DNA from: a bacterium
Lineage (GTDB): Bacteria > Bacillota_I > Bacilli_A > Acholeplasmatales > JAEDCM01
Reading direction: 5' to 3'
DNA length: 14,147 nucleotides
NCBI GenBank assembly: GCA_024695185.1
Contig: JAILIR010000239.1
Coordinates: forward strand, 1-14,147
Made by a program: the position numbers and the translations under genes
The notes under the pieces: generated by a model
Seen by the model: only the letters and a program-made list of their open reading frames with translations
The model's database searches: none
What the model was told of the DNA's origin: nothing
Part shown: in pieces, positions 1 through 7,398 of the stretch
Numbering within the stretch: position 1 is the stretch's first letter
How the letters are laid out: every line of letters begins with the position of its first letter

Positions 1-2536
1 ATATTAAGCTTAATGCTTCTCTAGGAGAAAGATCATCAGCATTAATATCATTAAGTATTTGAACTACTTCAGGAGTTTCTTTAATTTCAATGTGTTCTTC
101 TTCATCAAAATTAAATAAATCCATCTCTATTTCTGTTTTACCTTTAGTCTTTTCTAAGTAATTTAAAATATCTGATGCTCTATTAATTACCTGATTAGGT
201 AGATGAGCTAATTTAGCAACATTTATACCATAACTCTTATCACTTGGTCCATCAATAACCTTATGTAGGAATACTAAAGTGTTTTTATCATCTTTAGCTG
301 ATACATGAATATTTTTTAATCTCTTTAATGTTTTATCCAAAGCTGTTAGTTCATGGTAGTGAGTTGAAAATAAGGTAATAGCTCCAATTTTTTCATGAAC
401 ATATTCTATTACTGCTTGAGCTAAAGCCATACCATCATATGTAGCAGTACCGCGTCCTATTTCATCAAATAGAATTAATGAGTTTTTAGTAGCGCCTTTT
501 AGTGCATTATTAACCTCAGTCATTTCAACCATAAATGTCGATTTGCCACTAACTAAATCATCAGCAGCGCCAATTCTAGTATATATTTGATCAATGATTG
601 GAAGTGTCGCGCTCTTACAAGGTACAAAACAGCCAATTTGAGCCATTATCAAGATAATAGCAAGCATTCTCATATAAGTTGATTTACCACTCATATTTGG
701 GCCTGTAATAAGCAATATATTATAGTTTTGGTTTATATTTATATCATTAGATACAAATGGATCTTCACTTAATATTTCAACTACAGGATGACGTCCATCA
801 ACAATATTTATTTCTAATTTATCAATTAGTTTAGGCATGACATAATTATTCTTTTCACTAACTATAGCAAAAGATAATAAGCAGTCAATTGTTGAAATAA
901 TCTTAGCATTTATTTGAAGATTATTTATATATTTTAAGCATTCACTTCTTATTTCTAAGAATAATTCATATTCTAGTTGCATTGATTTATCTTTACTATT
1001 TAGAATTAAAGATTCATATTCTTTAAGTTCTGGAGTAATAAATCTTTCTGCATTTGCAAGTGTTTGTTTTCTAACATAATTTAAGTCATCACTAATAGTT
1101 TGGGCAGCCATTTTAGATATTTCAATATAATAACCAAATACTTTATTATATGATACCTTTAGTGTTTTAATTCCTGTCTTTTCTTTTTGTTCAGCTTCAT
1201 AATTGATTAGCCAATTCTTTCCGTTTTTAGTAATATCTCTTAAATGATCTAATTCTTCATTATAGCCCATTTTGATGATGTCACCATCTTTAATAGTAAC
1301 AGGTGCATTTTCATCAATGGCCCTTTCTAATAATTGATATAATGAATCAAGTGGATCTACTAGAGATGCTAATTCAGTTGCATAAGCTGTATCAATTTTT
1401 TCAATATTTTCTTTTATATTAGGTAAATATTTAAGTGAATTTTTAAGTTGTAATAAATCTCTTGCATTGGCATTTCCATAAGAGATTCTACCAACAATTC
1501 TCTCTAGGTCATAGACATTTTTTAGTTCACTAATTAAGTCTTCTTTTACCTCATAATTATTGATTAAATTATTTACAATACTAAATCTATTTTGGATTAA
1601 TTTTTTATCAATTAATGGCCTAGTAATCCACTTTTTTAACTCTCTAGATCCACCTGCAGTTTGACAGTGATCTAGTAAATATAATAGGGATCCTAGTCTA
1701 GTTTGGTTTCTTAAATTTTCTAGTAATTCTAAGCTATTAATTGTATGAATATCCATTCTTAAAAATTGTTTAGAATTATAATATTCAAGTGGTTTTAAAT
1801 GCATTAATTCACGTTTTTGTGTTTTAATAATATAATTAATCATTCTACCAAATGATTCAATGATTGCAGAATCATTTATATTTTTTGAAAGGTTATTCCA
1901 TATTGAATCAAGAGTAGTTTCATCACAAATAGAAATAACAATTTGATATTTATTTTTCATGCAATCAATAGCAATCTTATTAAATTTTGATGGAATTATT
2001 ATTTCTTTGGCATTTAAAATAAGTAATTCATTTATTAATAAATCAACTGAATTAATTATCTTAGTAGCATATGTTTCACCTGTTGAAAAGTCGATATAGC
2101 ATATGGCATATTCGCCTCTATCTTCAGTTACTGATACTAAGTAATTATTTTGATTTTCACTTACACTACCCTTATCAATATTAGTTCCAGGAGTAATTAG
2201 CCTAACGACATCACGCTTAACTATTTTACTTATGCCTGGTTCTTCCAATTGTTCAACAATGGCGACTTTATAACCTTTTTCCGTTAATTTATCTATATAA
2301 GTATCTACAGCCATATGAGGGATTCCACACATAGGAACTCTCTCTTTAGCTCCAGCATCCTTACCTGTTAAACATAACTCAAGTTCCTTAGACGCAATGT
2401 ATGCATCATTAAAGAACATCTCATAAAAGTCTCCTAACCTAAAAAAGACTAGTGTGTCCACATAGTCTTTTTTAATGTCTAAATATTGTTGCATCATTGG
2501 AGTATATTGATTTCTATCAATATCCTTAAAGTCCAT
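1..2536 (-). CDS. mutS: DNA mismatch repair ATPase MutS, C-terminus cut off by the window edge
   Basis: MutS binds base mismatches and small loops in the cytoplasm and, with ATP, recruits MutL. I translated 845 residues in one uninterrupted frame from the ATG at 2536, which has a GGAGG ribosome site at 2546-2550. The mismatch-reading Phe-x-Glu motif is at F37/E39 (GDFYE). The lever domain carries the usual TAGGSRELKKW segment near residue 295. The ATPase has Walker A TGPNMSGKST with K618, Walker B with D691/E692 (FDEIGRGT), and the H-loop STHYHEL at H726. The visible end (LSPREALSLI) matches the last helix of the family, so probably only about ten codons lie outside the window. It starts 20 bases after the upstream membrane-protein gene and very likely shares its transcript; mutL would be expected next, beyond the window. 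Identity is certain; the stop codon is not seen. Confidence 0.98.
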   Translation of the reverse strand, partial: MDFKDIDRNQYTPMMQQYLDIKKDYVDTLVFFRLGDFYEMFFNDAYIASKELELCLTGKDAGAKERVPMCGIPHMAVDTYIDKLTEKGYKVAIVEQLEEPGISKIVKRDVVRLITPGTNIDKGSVSENQNNYLVSVTEDRGEYAICYIDFSTGETYATKIINSVDLLINELLILNAKEIIIPSKFNKIAIDCMKNKYQIVISICDETTLDSIWNNLSKNINDSAIIESFGRMINYIIKTQKRELMHLKPLEYYNSKQFLRMDIHTINSLELLENLRNQTRLGSLLYLLDHCQTAGGSRELKKWITRPLIDKKLIQNRFSIVNNLINNYEVKEDLISELKNVYDLERIVGRISYGNANARDLLQLKNSLKYLPNIKENIEKIDTAYATELASLVDPLDSLYQLLERAIDENAPVTIKDGDIIKMGYNEELDHLRDITKNGKNWLINYEAEQKEKTGIKTLKVSYNKVFGYYIEISKMAAQTISDDLNYVRKQTLANAERFITPELKEYESLILNSKDKSMQLEYELFLEIRSECLKYINNLQINAKIISTIDCLLSFAIVSEKNNYVMPKLIDKLEINIVDGRHPVVEILSEDPFVSNDININQNYNILLITGPNMSGKSTYMRMLAIILIMAQIGCFVPCKSATLPIIDQIYTRIGAADDLVSGKSTFMVEMTEVNNALKGATKNSLILFDEIGRGTATYDGMALAQAVIEYVHEKIGAITLFSTHYHELTALDKTLKRLKNIHVSAKDDKNTLVFLHKVIDGPSDKSYGINVAKLAHLPNQVINRASDILNYLEKTKGKTEIEMDLFNFDEEEHIEIKETPEVVQILNDINADDLSPREALSLI

Positions 2537-2556
2537 AATGCATTACCTCCAGATTA

Positions 2557-4755
2557 TTATTTACCGAACCAGCCTTTAATTGTCTTAGCGATTGATTCGT
2601 ATAATCCATCACCTAAAATCTTATGGATTACATCTCTTACGCCTTCATATAATCCTTGAAGTGGTGTACCTTCTAATACTCCTAGTAATCCAAGGATACC
2701 AAGAATAATAACTAGTACTAATAATATAACAAGTATGATTAATACCCATTTTAAAATTGTAACAACTGGATTTGATTTTTTCTTACGTCTTGCAACTTTA
2801 GAATCAGCTTGAAGAGCTTCTTTAATAGCTTTTTCTTCAGCAGCTTTCTTCTTCTTATCCATCTTGCTTTCGTTTCCAAGTCTTCTTTCTCTTGCAGCCT
2901 TATCTTCTCCATACATTGGAGCTTCAAATACTGGTGCTTCGAAAATTGGTGTATCAAATAATGGAGTATCAAATGATCCGTATTCATCAGAATCGTCATA
3001 TGATGGTGAATCGAATTGAGTTTCAGCAGGAGCTTCTTCAACCTTAGTTTCAGATGGTTGATCAGCAGCTTGATAGCTTTCAGTTGGTTCTTCTTCGATA
3101 TCAGGCATAGCTATATCTTCGAAGTCTTCAATCTTAACTGTATCTTCATCTTCTTCCTCAGTTTCAGTTTCATCAATCATGTTAAGTTCTTGATTTTCTG
3201 TATCTTCTAATCTAATTAGACCTTCTTCTTCCTCAACAACTTCTTCTTCAGGTTGCTCTTCTTCAACTACTTCTTCAACAACTGGTTCTTCTTCAACTAC
3301 TTCTTCAGTAGTTTCTTCTGTTGCTTCTTCAGGTTGTTCTTCTTCATAATCGAATAGAGGAACTACGAATTCATCTTCTTCAAGATCCTTAGATTCTTGC
3401 ATATTAGCCATTTGTTCTTTTAATGTTTCATTTTCTTCTTTTAGAGCATCCATTTCAGCTTGCTTTTGAGCTTCTTCTTCAGCAGCAGCTTCTTCAGCTA
3501 ATCTAGCTTCTTCAGCAGCTTTTTCTTCTTCAGCGATTCTAGCTTCTTCTTCAGCAGCAGCTTCTTCTTGAGCTAATCTTTCTGCTTCAGCATCAGCAAG
3601 TGCTTGTTGTTTTTCAGCTTCAGCTTGATCTTTAACTTCTGCTAATTCTTGTTCATGAGCTTCTTGTTGAGCTTTTAGAGCTTCTTCAGCAGCATCAGCC
3701 TTAGCTTGAGCTTCTTCAGCTTGTTTAGCAAGTTCAGCTTTTTCTTCTTCGCTCTTATCTTTATTATTCATTTGCATTTGAAGATTTAAAATCATAGCCT
3801 TTAATTCTTCGATTTGTGCATTTGATTGAGGAGCTTCTTCAGCAGGAGCTTCTTCAACGATTTCTTGATCTTCTACGATTTCTTCTTCATCTTCGATAAT
3901 TTCATCATCTTCAGTTGGGATATCTAATACTGCTAAATTTACATAAGACTTTTGTACTTCAGTTTCAACACGATTGATAATGTATTCAATGATGTCTTCT
4001 TTCTTTAATTCGATAGAAGCCTTAACACCATTTTGTTTTGCATATCTTTGTAATTGTTGAACGCTCATACGTTTAACTTTTTCTTGTTCTTCAGGAGAGA
4101 ACTTACCGCTTGCGCTACATGCATCAATAATAATGTCAGCTAATTCTTCCTTCTTAATTCTTCTTGGAACATCGATATTGTATTTAGCACCGATTTCTCT
4201 TAATTCATTTAAAGTAGAGCTCTTTGCTAATACTTCTCTGAATGTATTGTATTCTAGACCATCAACTTCGTTTCTTTCATCATAGAAAAGTGAATCCATT
4301 CCGCGTTGATATTCAGCAATACTTTCTTTTTGGCTCATCTTGTAGCCTCTAGCAGTTTCGAATAGTCCTGTAAGTTTTTCAGTTTCAATCTTTAGTTCTT
4401 CATGAAGTTTGATGAACATTAACCATAATGTCTCTCTATATTCATTGTAAATCTCAGCATTAGAAATTAAAGTAAGGATTCCTTCAAGTTGGTGCTCACT
4501 AAATGTGTTTAACCATCTTAAACGATAACGAACTTCATCTGTGAATTGTGATTTGTATTCAGCCTTCTTAACTCTCTTATCGATAACTTTGTGAAGAGCA
4601 GTCATACGTACCTTTCTTGGCATGTTCATGCCTTGTTCATTAAAAAAGGCAACGATTTCTTTTGAAGGTAGGTCTTTTAATGTAGCTAGTACATCTTCAA
4701 CTTTCATCACTTGTCCGTTAATTTCTAATTCACTACCACGACTAATAACTTTCAT
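2557..4755 (-). CDS. Unrecognised 732-residue membrane-anchored protein with SAP-like repeats, coiled coil and acidic region
   Basis: I do not recognise this protein. The ATG at 4755 is preferred over the one at 4770, because the GGAGG ribosome site (4764-4768) lies inside the first codons of the longer reading. In order it shows three SAP/HeH-like helical repeats of 34 residues (29-62, 180-213, 230-263), an acidic linker (280-308), a Glu/Ala/Gln-rich coiled coil (about 313-455), a very acidic Glu/Val/Thr region (456-560), four F-[DE]-[TA]-P-hydrophobic repeats (595-614), a basic patch (653-660, ARRKKK), one long membrane span (about 664-692), and a 38-residue tail ending in two GLYE repeats (701-732). 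The basic patch just before the span predicts a cytoplasmic N-terminus. SAP-like folds often bind nucleic acid, so a link between membrane and nucleoid or RNA is possible; this is inference. It has its own promoter, precedes mutS, and sits where B. subtilis has cotE, with no resemblance to CotE. Confidence 0.9.
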   Translation of the reverse strand: MKVISRGSELEINGQVMKVEDVLATLKDLPSKEIVAFFNEQGMNMPRKVRMTALHKVIDKRVKKAEYKSQFTDEVRYRLRWLNTFSEHQLEGILTLISNAEIYNEYRETLWLMFIKLHEELKIETEKLTGLFETARGYKMSQKESIAEYQRGMDSLFYDERNEVDGLEYNTFREVLAKSSTLNELREIGAKYNIDVPRRIKKEELADIIIDACSASGKFSPEEQEKVKRMSVQQLQRYAKQNGVKASIELKKEDIIEYIINRVETEVQKSYVNLAVLDIPTEDDEIIEDEEEIVEDQEIVEEAPAEEAPQSNAQIEELKAMILNLQMQMNNKDKSEEEKAELAKQAEEAQAKADAAEEALKAQQEAHEQELAEVKDQAEAEKQQALADAEAERLAQEEAAAEEEARIAEEEKAAEEARLAEEAAAEEEAQKQAEMDALKEENETLKEQMANMQESKDLEEDEFVVPLFDYEEEQPEEATEETTEEVVEEEPVVEEVVEEEQPEEEVVEEEEGLIRLEDTENQELNMIDETETEEEDEDTVKIEDFEDIAMPDIEEEPTESYQAADQPSETKVEEAPAETQFDSPSYDDSDEYGSFDTPLFDTPIFEAPVFEAPMYGEDKAARERRLGNESKMDKKKKAAEEKAIKEALQADSKVARRKKKSNPVVTILKWVLIILVILLVLVIILGILGLLGVLEGTPLQGLYEGVRDVIHKILGDGLYESIAKTIKGWFGK
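2914..2973 (-). repeat. Four tandem pentapeptide repeats F-[DE]-[TA]-P-hydrophobic
   Basis: Residues 595-614 of the membrane protein read FDTPL, FDTPI, FEAPV, FEAPM: two pairs of near-identical five-residue units in a disordered, acidic stretch before the membrane anchor. A related VPLFDYE sits at residues 465-471. Evenly spaced Phe-acid-x-Pro units in a flexible segment suggest short linear docking motifs for a partner, but no partner can be named. Confidence 0.85.
3469..3567 (-). repeat. 27-base direct repeat in the coiled-coil coding region, offset 72 bases
   Basis: The same 27 bases occur at 3469-3495 and 3541-3567. The offset of 72 bases is exactly 24 codons, so the copies encode near-identical RLA(Q)EEAAAEEEA segments of the coiled coil (around residues 393-405 and 418-429). 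The surrounding GAA/GCT-rich codons are repetitive as well. Copy loss or gain by slippage or recombination would keep the reading frame and change only coiled-coil length. Confidence 0.8.
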
Positions 4756-4763
4756 ATTCAATA

Positions 4764-4768
4764 CCTCC
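4764..4768 (-). promoter_or_regulatory. Ribosome binding site deciding the start of the membrane-protein gene
   Basis: GGAGG on the minus strand lies 8 bases before the ATG at 4755 and inside the codons that follow the alternative ATG at 4770. This makes 4755 the likely start and gives a 732-residue product. Confidence 0.85.
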
Positions 4769-4801
4769 ATATGTATTTTTTTATTAGATATCTACTTTAA
4801 C

Positions 4802-4830
4802 ATTTTACAACATTTATTTTAGTATTTCAA
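4802..4830 (-). promoter_or_regulatory. Sigma-A-type promoter for the membrane-protein gene and mutS
   Basis: TTGAAA (4825-4830) and TAAAAT (4802-4807) are separated by exactly 17 bases. Transcription would start near 4795, leaving about 40 bases of leader before the ATG at 4755. A-tracts lie just upstream at 4843-4848, 4857-4861, 4865-4871 and 4875-4881. The upper three are spaced 9-10 bases apart, as in curved DNA or an UP element. No terminator hairpin is visible between the preceding ymcA-like gene and this site. Confidence 0.65.
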
Positions 4831-4889
4831 GTAGTTTAGCCATTTTTTATTACTAATTTTTGTATTTTTTTGCATTTTTTTAGCAATTC

Positions 4890-5156
4890 CTACCAAAAAT
4901 TAATGTTTATGGCTTCATTTATAATGTTACTTATCATTGATAAGTCATTTTTTACTAATTTTTCTAATTCTTGGTACTCATAAATCATCTCTATAAGGGG
5001 AAAATTGTCAATTTTCGCTTCACTAAGGGATAAATCAGTTTTTGATAGCTTAATATATTCATCATTTGATAGAATTATTTTTCTTAGTTCAATATAGCGT
5101 TTTACAATATCGTTATTCTTAAGTTCTATAGCTATTCTATTCAACTTCTTCACCAA
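4890..5156 (-). CDS. ymcA: Small YmcA/YlbF-family (Com_YlbF) protein
   Basis: This 88-residue, all-helical, charged protein ends in a pattern typical of the Com_YlbF family (FPLI...Y.ELEKLV..DL..I..IIN..IN). In B. subtilis, YmcA, YlbF and YaaT form the Y-complex, which assists RNase Y in maturing certain mRNAs and affects biofilm, competence and sporulation. The position directly after miaB matches ymcA, and rny itself is nearby. The start is uncertain: TTG at 5156, GTG at 5153 or TTG at 5144. A GGTGA ribosome-site match at 5150-5154 fits the last best, giving 84 residues. All three overlap the 3' end of miaB (by 20, 17 or 8 bases), implying translational coupling. At 88 residues it is much shorter than the roughly 140-150 of the B. 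subtilis proteins and lacks the Cys-rich tail of YmcA. Family assignment is by pattern and synteny; it could be YlbF rather than YmcA. Confidence 0.6.
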   Translation of the reverse strand: MVKKLNRIAIELKNNDIVKRYIELRKIILSNDEYIKLSKTDLSLSEAKIDNFPLIEMIYEYQELEKLVKNDLSMISNIINEAININFW

Positions 5157-6555
5157 TTAAAAACCAAGTTTTGGCTTCTGTGATTTTCACATTTACAATA
5201 GTTCCAATATGGTTTTTGTTTCCTTTAAAGTTAACTAATTTATTGTGCTCTGAATATCCACATAAAATGTTTTCATCATTTTTAGATGTTCCATCAACTA
5301 ATACTTTTACAACTTTTCCTTCAAATCTTTTATTACCTTTTAAGTATCCAGCATTAATCTTATCATGTAATAAATCTAATCTCTTGTGGGCAGTAGCCTC
5401 ATCTATTTGATCCTTGTATGTTGCAGCTGGAGTGCCTTCTCTAGGTGAATAAATAAAAGTAAATGCACCTTCAAAATCTACCTCATCACATAATCTTAAA
5501 GTCTCATTAAAATCTTCTTCAGTTTCTCCAGGGAAGGCTACTATGATATCAGTTGTAATAGATATTCCTGGATTTAATTCTTTAAGTTTATTTATCTTTT
5601 CTAAATATTCCTCATGAGTATATTTTCTATTCATTCTCTTTAAAATAGTATTACTTCCTGATTGGACAGGTAAGTGTAAATGAGGCATAATGTTAGGCCT
5701 TTGCATAGCCTTCATTGTTTCTATATCTAAATCTCTAGGATGACTTGTCGTATATCTTATTCTTTCTATTCCTGTATCACTTAAATCAAGTAAAAGATTT
5801 GAGAATGTATAATTCATATCCTTAAAATCTTTACCATAGGCATTAACATTTTGACCTAAAAGTGTTATTTCTAAATAACCATCTTCTACTAAGCCTTTAA
5901 CTTCATCAATTATATCTTTAGGTCTTCTTGATCTTTCTTTACCTCTAGTATAAGGAACTATACAATAAGTACAGAATTCATCACAGCCAAACATAATATT
6001 AACCCAAGCTTTTTTCTTTGATAGTCTAATATGAGGTAGCTTTTCAACAATATTCCCTTCAGTTGAATATACTTCAATTAATCTATCTGTTGATTTTTGA
6101 GCTCTATAAATATATTCAGGCAGCATATGAATATTGTGTGTACCAAATACAACATCTATTTGAGGATATTTATCAAGAATTTTAGTAATTGTCTTTTCTT
6201 CTTGAGGCATACATCCACAAATACAAATAATCATATCCTTCTTCTTTTGTTTTAAGGCTTTTAATCCACCAATAGTTCCATAGAATCTATCTTCCGCATT
6301 TTCTCTAATAGCACATGTATTAATAATTAAGACATCAGCATTTTCTTTAGGCCCATTAGTAAAACCCATTTGTTCAAGGATACCACTCATTACTTCACTA
6401 TCAGCTTCATTACCTTGACAGCCAAAAGTAATGACATTATATATTTTACCATTACCTATATTTTTATATTTATCATCTAAGCTATACTCTATTTCTAGAG
6501 TATTACCATTAGTTCTTTTTCTTGCTAATTTTAAATCAGGTCTGTTATAATCCAT
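5137..6555 (-). CDS. miaB: tRNA-2-methylthio-N6-dimethylallyladenosine synthase MiaB
   Basis: MiaB is a radical-SAM methylthiotransferase that adds a methylthio group to i6A37 of tRNAs reading UNN codons. The 472-residue protein has the UPF0004 domain with the auxiliary iron-sulphur cluster cysteines C46 (TFGCQ), C81 (NTCAIRE) and C115 (CGCMPQEE). The radical-SAM triad is C191-x3-C195-x2-C198 (GCDEFCTYC), followed by IVPYTRGKERSRRP and a C-terminal TRAM domain (about 405-470). The strings GTHNIH, LLGQNVNAYGKD and FIYSPREGTPAA are diagnostic of MiaB rather than RimO or MtaB. TFGCQGNE has Gly where MiaB usually has Met (CQMN), a mild oddity. The start ATG has GAAGGGA upstream. It follows the ymdB terminator, has a probable extended -10 promoter, and its 3' end overlaps the ymcA-like gene. 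Confidence 0.97.
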   Translation of the reverse strand: MDYNRPDLKLARKRTNGNTLEIEYSLDDKYKNIGNGKIYNVITFGCQGNEADSEVMSGILEQMGFTNGPKENADVLIINTCAIRENAEDRFYGTIGGLKALKQKKKDMIICICGCMPQEEKTITKILDKYPQIDVVFGTHNIHMLPEYIYRAQKSTDRLIEVYSTEGNIVEKLPHIRLSKKKAWVNIMFGCDEFCTYCIVPYTRGKERSRRPKDIIDEVKGLVEDGYLEITLLGQNVNAYGKDFKDMNYTFSNLLLDLSDTGIERIRYTTSHPRDLDIETMKAMQRPNIMPHLHLPVQSGSNTILKRMNRKYTHEEYLEKINKLKELNPGISITTDIIVAFPGETEEDFNETLRLCDEVDFEGAFTFIYSPREGTPAATYKDQIDEATAHKRLDLLHDKINAGYLKGNKRFEGKVVKVLVDGTSKNDENILCGYSEHNKLVNFKGNKNHIGTIVNVKITEAKTWFLIGEEVE

Positions 6556-6577
6556 TTAAATCATTCCCTTCTTTATT

Positions 6578-6586
6578 ATTATAACA
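6578..6586 (-). promoter_or_regulatory. Candidate extended -10 promoter for miaB
   Basis: The minus strand reads TGTTATAAT, a perfect TATAAT at 6578-6583 preceded by the extended -10 TG. No good -35 box is present: that position falls in the ymdB terminator stem. The start would be near 6571, giving a short leader of about 16 bases that still contains the miaB ribosome site. Confidence 0.5.
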
Positions 6587-6592
6587 TAATAA

Positions 6593-6623
6593 TTAAAGAA
6601 AACACCACTAAATTGTGGTGTTT
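6593..6623 (-). terminator. Rho-independent terminator of ymdB, stem starting in the stop codon
   Basis: On the minus strand AAACACCAC (6615-6623) pairs perfectly with GTGGTGTTT (6600-6608) around a six-base loop, followed by a T-rich run interrupted by one C. The first two bases of the stem are the last two of the ymdB TAA. Confidence 0.8.
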
Positions 6624-7380
6624 AACTTTCTTTTATATTAATTCTTGTGATTTTCTTTAAATCAAAATCAATAATAACTCCATTTAATTGCATTCTACCA
6701 GTTTGTAAAACTAATCTTGATGGTCTACCATCTAAGAATCTATTGATAATTAAATCTCTATTAGCACCTATTACGCCATCAAGTGGACCTGTCATACCTA
6801 CATCCGTTATATAAAATGTACCATGCTCTAGAATTGTTTCATCACATGTAGGTACATGTGTATGAGTTCCTAGTATAGCTCCATTAATTCCATCTAAATA
6901 AAAACCAAGTGCCTTCTTTTCACTTGTAGCTTCAGCATGGAAATCGATTATATAATAATCTGATTTAATTTCATCAATTATCTTTTTACCTGTTTTAAAT
7001 GGACAATCAAGTGGTAAATTCATATAAACTCTACCAAGTAAATTAATTACAGTAATTGTTTCATTATTGTATTTTATTGTTAGATATCCTTTATCATAAT
7101 AGGTTGGAAAGTTTGCGGGAACAATGACATTGGCATTTTCTTCAAGTAGTTTATCTATTTCTTTATTACTAAATGCATGATTACCCATGGTAATAGCATT
7201 TACACCCATCTTCATAAAATCTTTGTAGATTTTTGATGTAATACCTTTACCTTCAGCAGCATTTTCACCATTAACAATAACGATGTTAACTTTATATTGT
7301 TTTTTTATGGCTTCAATGTTACTAGCTAAAAACTTAACACCATCTTCACCATTTACATCACCAATAAATAGTAATTTCAT
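6622..7380 (-). CDS. ymdB: YmdB-family metallophosphoesterase (2',3'-cyclic-nucleotide phosphodiesterase)
   Basis: YmdB is a dimetal phosphoesterase that hydrolyses 2',3'-cyclic nucleotides in vitro. In B. subtilis it influences biofilm, motility and nanotube formation and is encoded right after rny, as here. The 252-residue length and full motif set fit the family: D8 (FIGDVNG), E39-N40 (NGENAAEGKG), N67-H68 (MGNH), H148 (DFHAEATSEK) and H173/H175 (GTHTHVPT), then TDVGMTGP. E39 corresponds to the glutamate known to be essential in B. subtilis YmdB. One difference is GNHAFSNKE where relatives usually have GNHTWDxKE, so an otherwise constant Asp is Ser; the metal ligands remain. Strong ribosome site AAGGAGG, 42 bases after rny with a weak hairpin between them, so it is probably expressed by read-through from rny. 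It ends in a terminator. Confidence 0.93.
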   Translation of the reverse strand: MKLLFIGDVNGEDGVKFLASNIEAIKKQYKVNIVIVNGENAAEGKGITSKIYKDFMKMGVNAITMGNHAFSNKEIDKLLEENANVIVPANFPTYYDKGYLTIKYNNETITVINLLGRVYMNLPLDCPFKTGKKIIDEIKSDYYIIDFHAEATSEKKALGFYLDGINGAILGTHTHVPTCDETILEHGTFYITDVGMTGPLDGVIGANRDLIINRFLDGRPSRLVLQTGRMQLNGVIIDFDLKKITRINIKES

Positions 7381-7398
7381 ACAACAACCTCCTTAGAG

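Noticed and set aside
2751..3210. Short open frames in other frames and on the plus strand within the membrane-protein gene
   Set aside because: They are shadows of a repetitive, codon-biased gene, lack ribosome sites and show no recognisable protein pattern. The same holds for short plus-strand frames over miaB, glmU and recA.
3200..3760. Dense tcttc/agc repeats resembling a microsatellite or non-coding repeat array
   Set aside because: They are explained by Glu and Ala codons of the acidic and coiled-coil regions and keep one open frame throughout.
2557..4755. TolA- or SMC-like identity suggested by the Glu/Ala-rich coiled coil
   Set aside because: TolA is anchored at its N-terminus and has a distinct C-terminal domain; SMC has Walker and signature motifs. 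This protein is anchored at the C-terminus and has neither. Low-complexity similarity is not evidence of homology.
4756..4889. Small RNA or extra gene between the ymcA-like gene and the membrane protein
   Set aside because: Only A-tracts, a promoter and a ribosome site are visible; there is no stable hairpin or coding frame.
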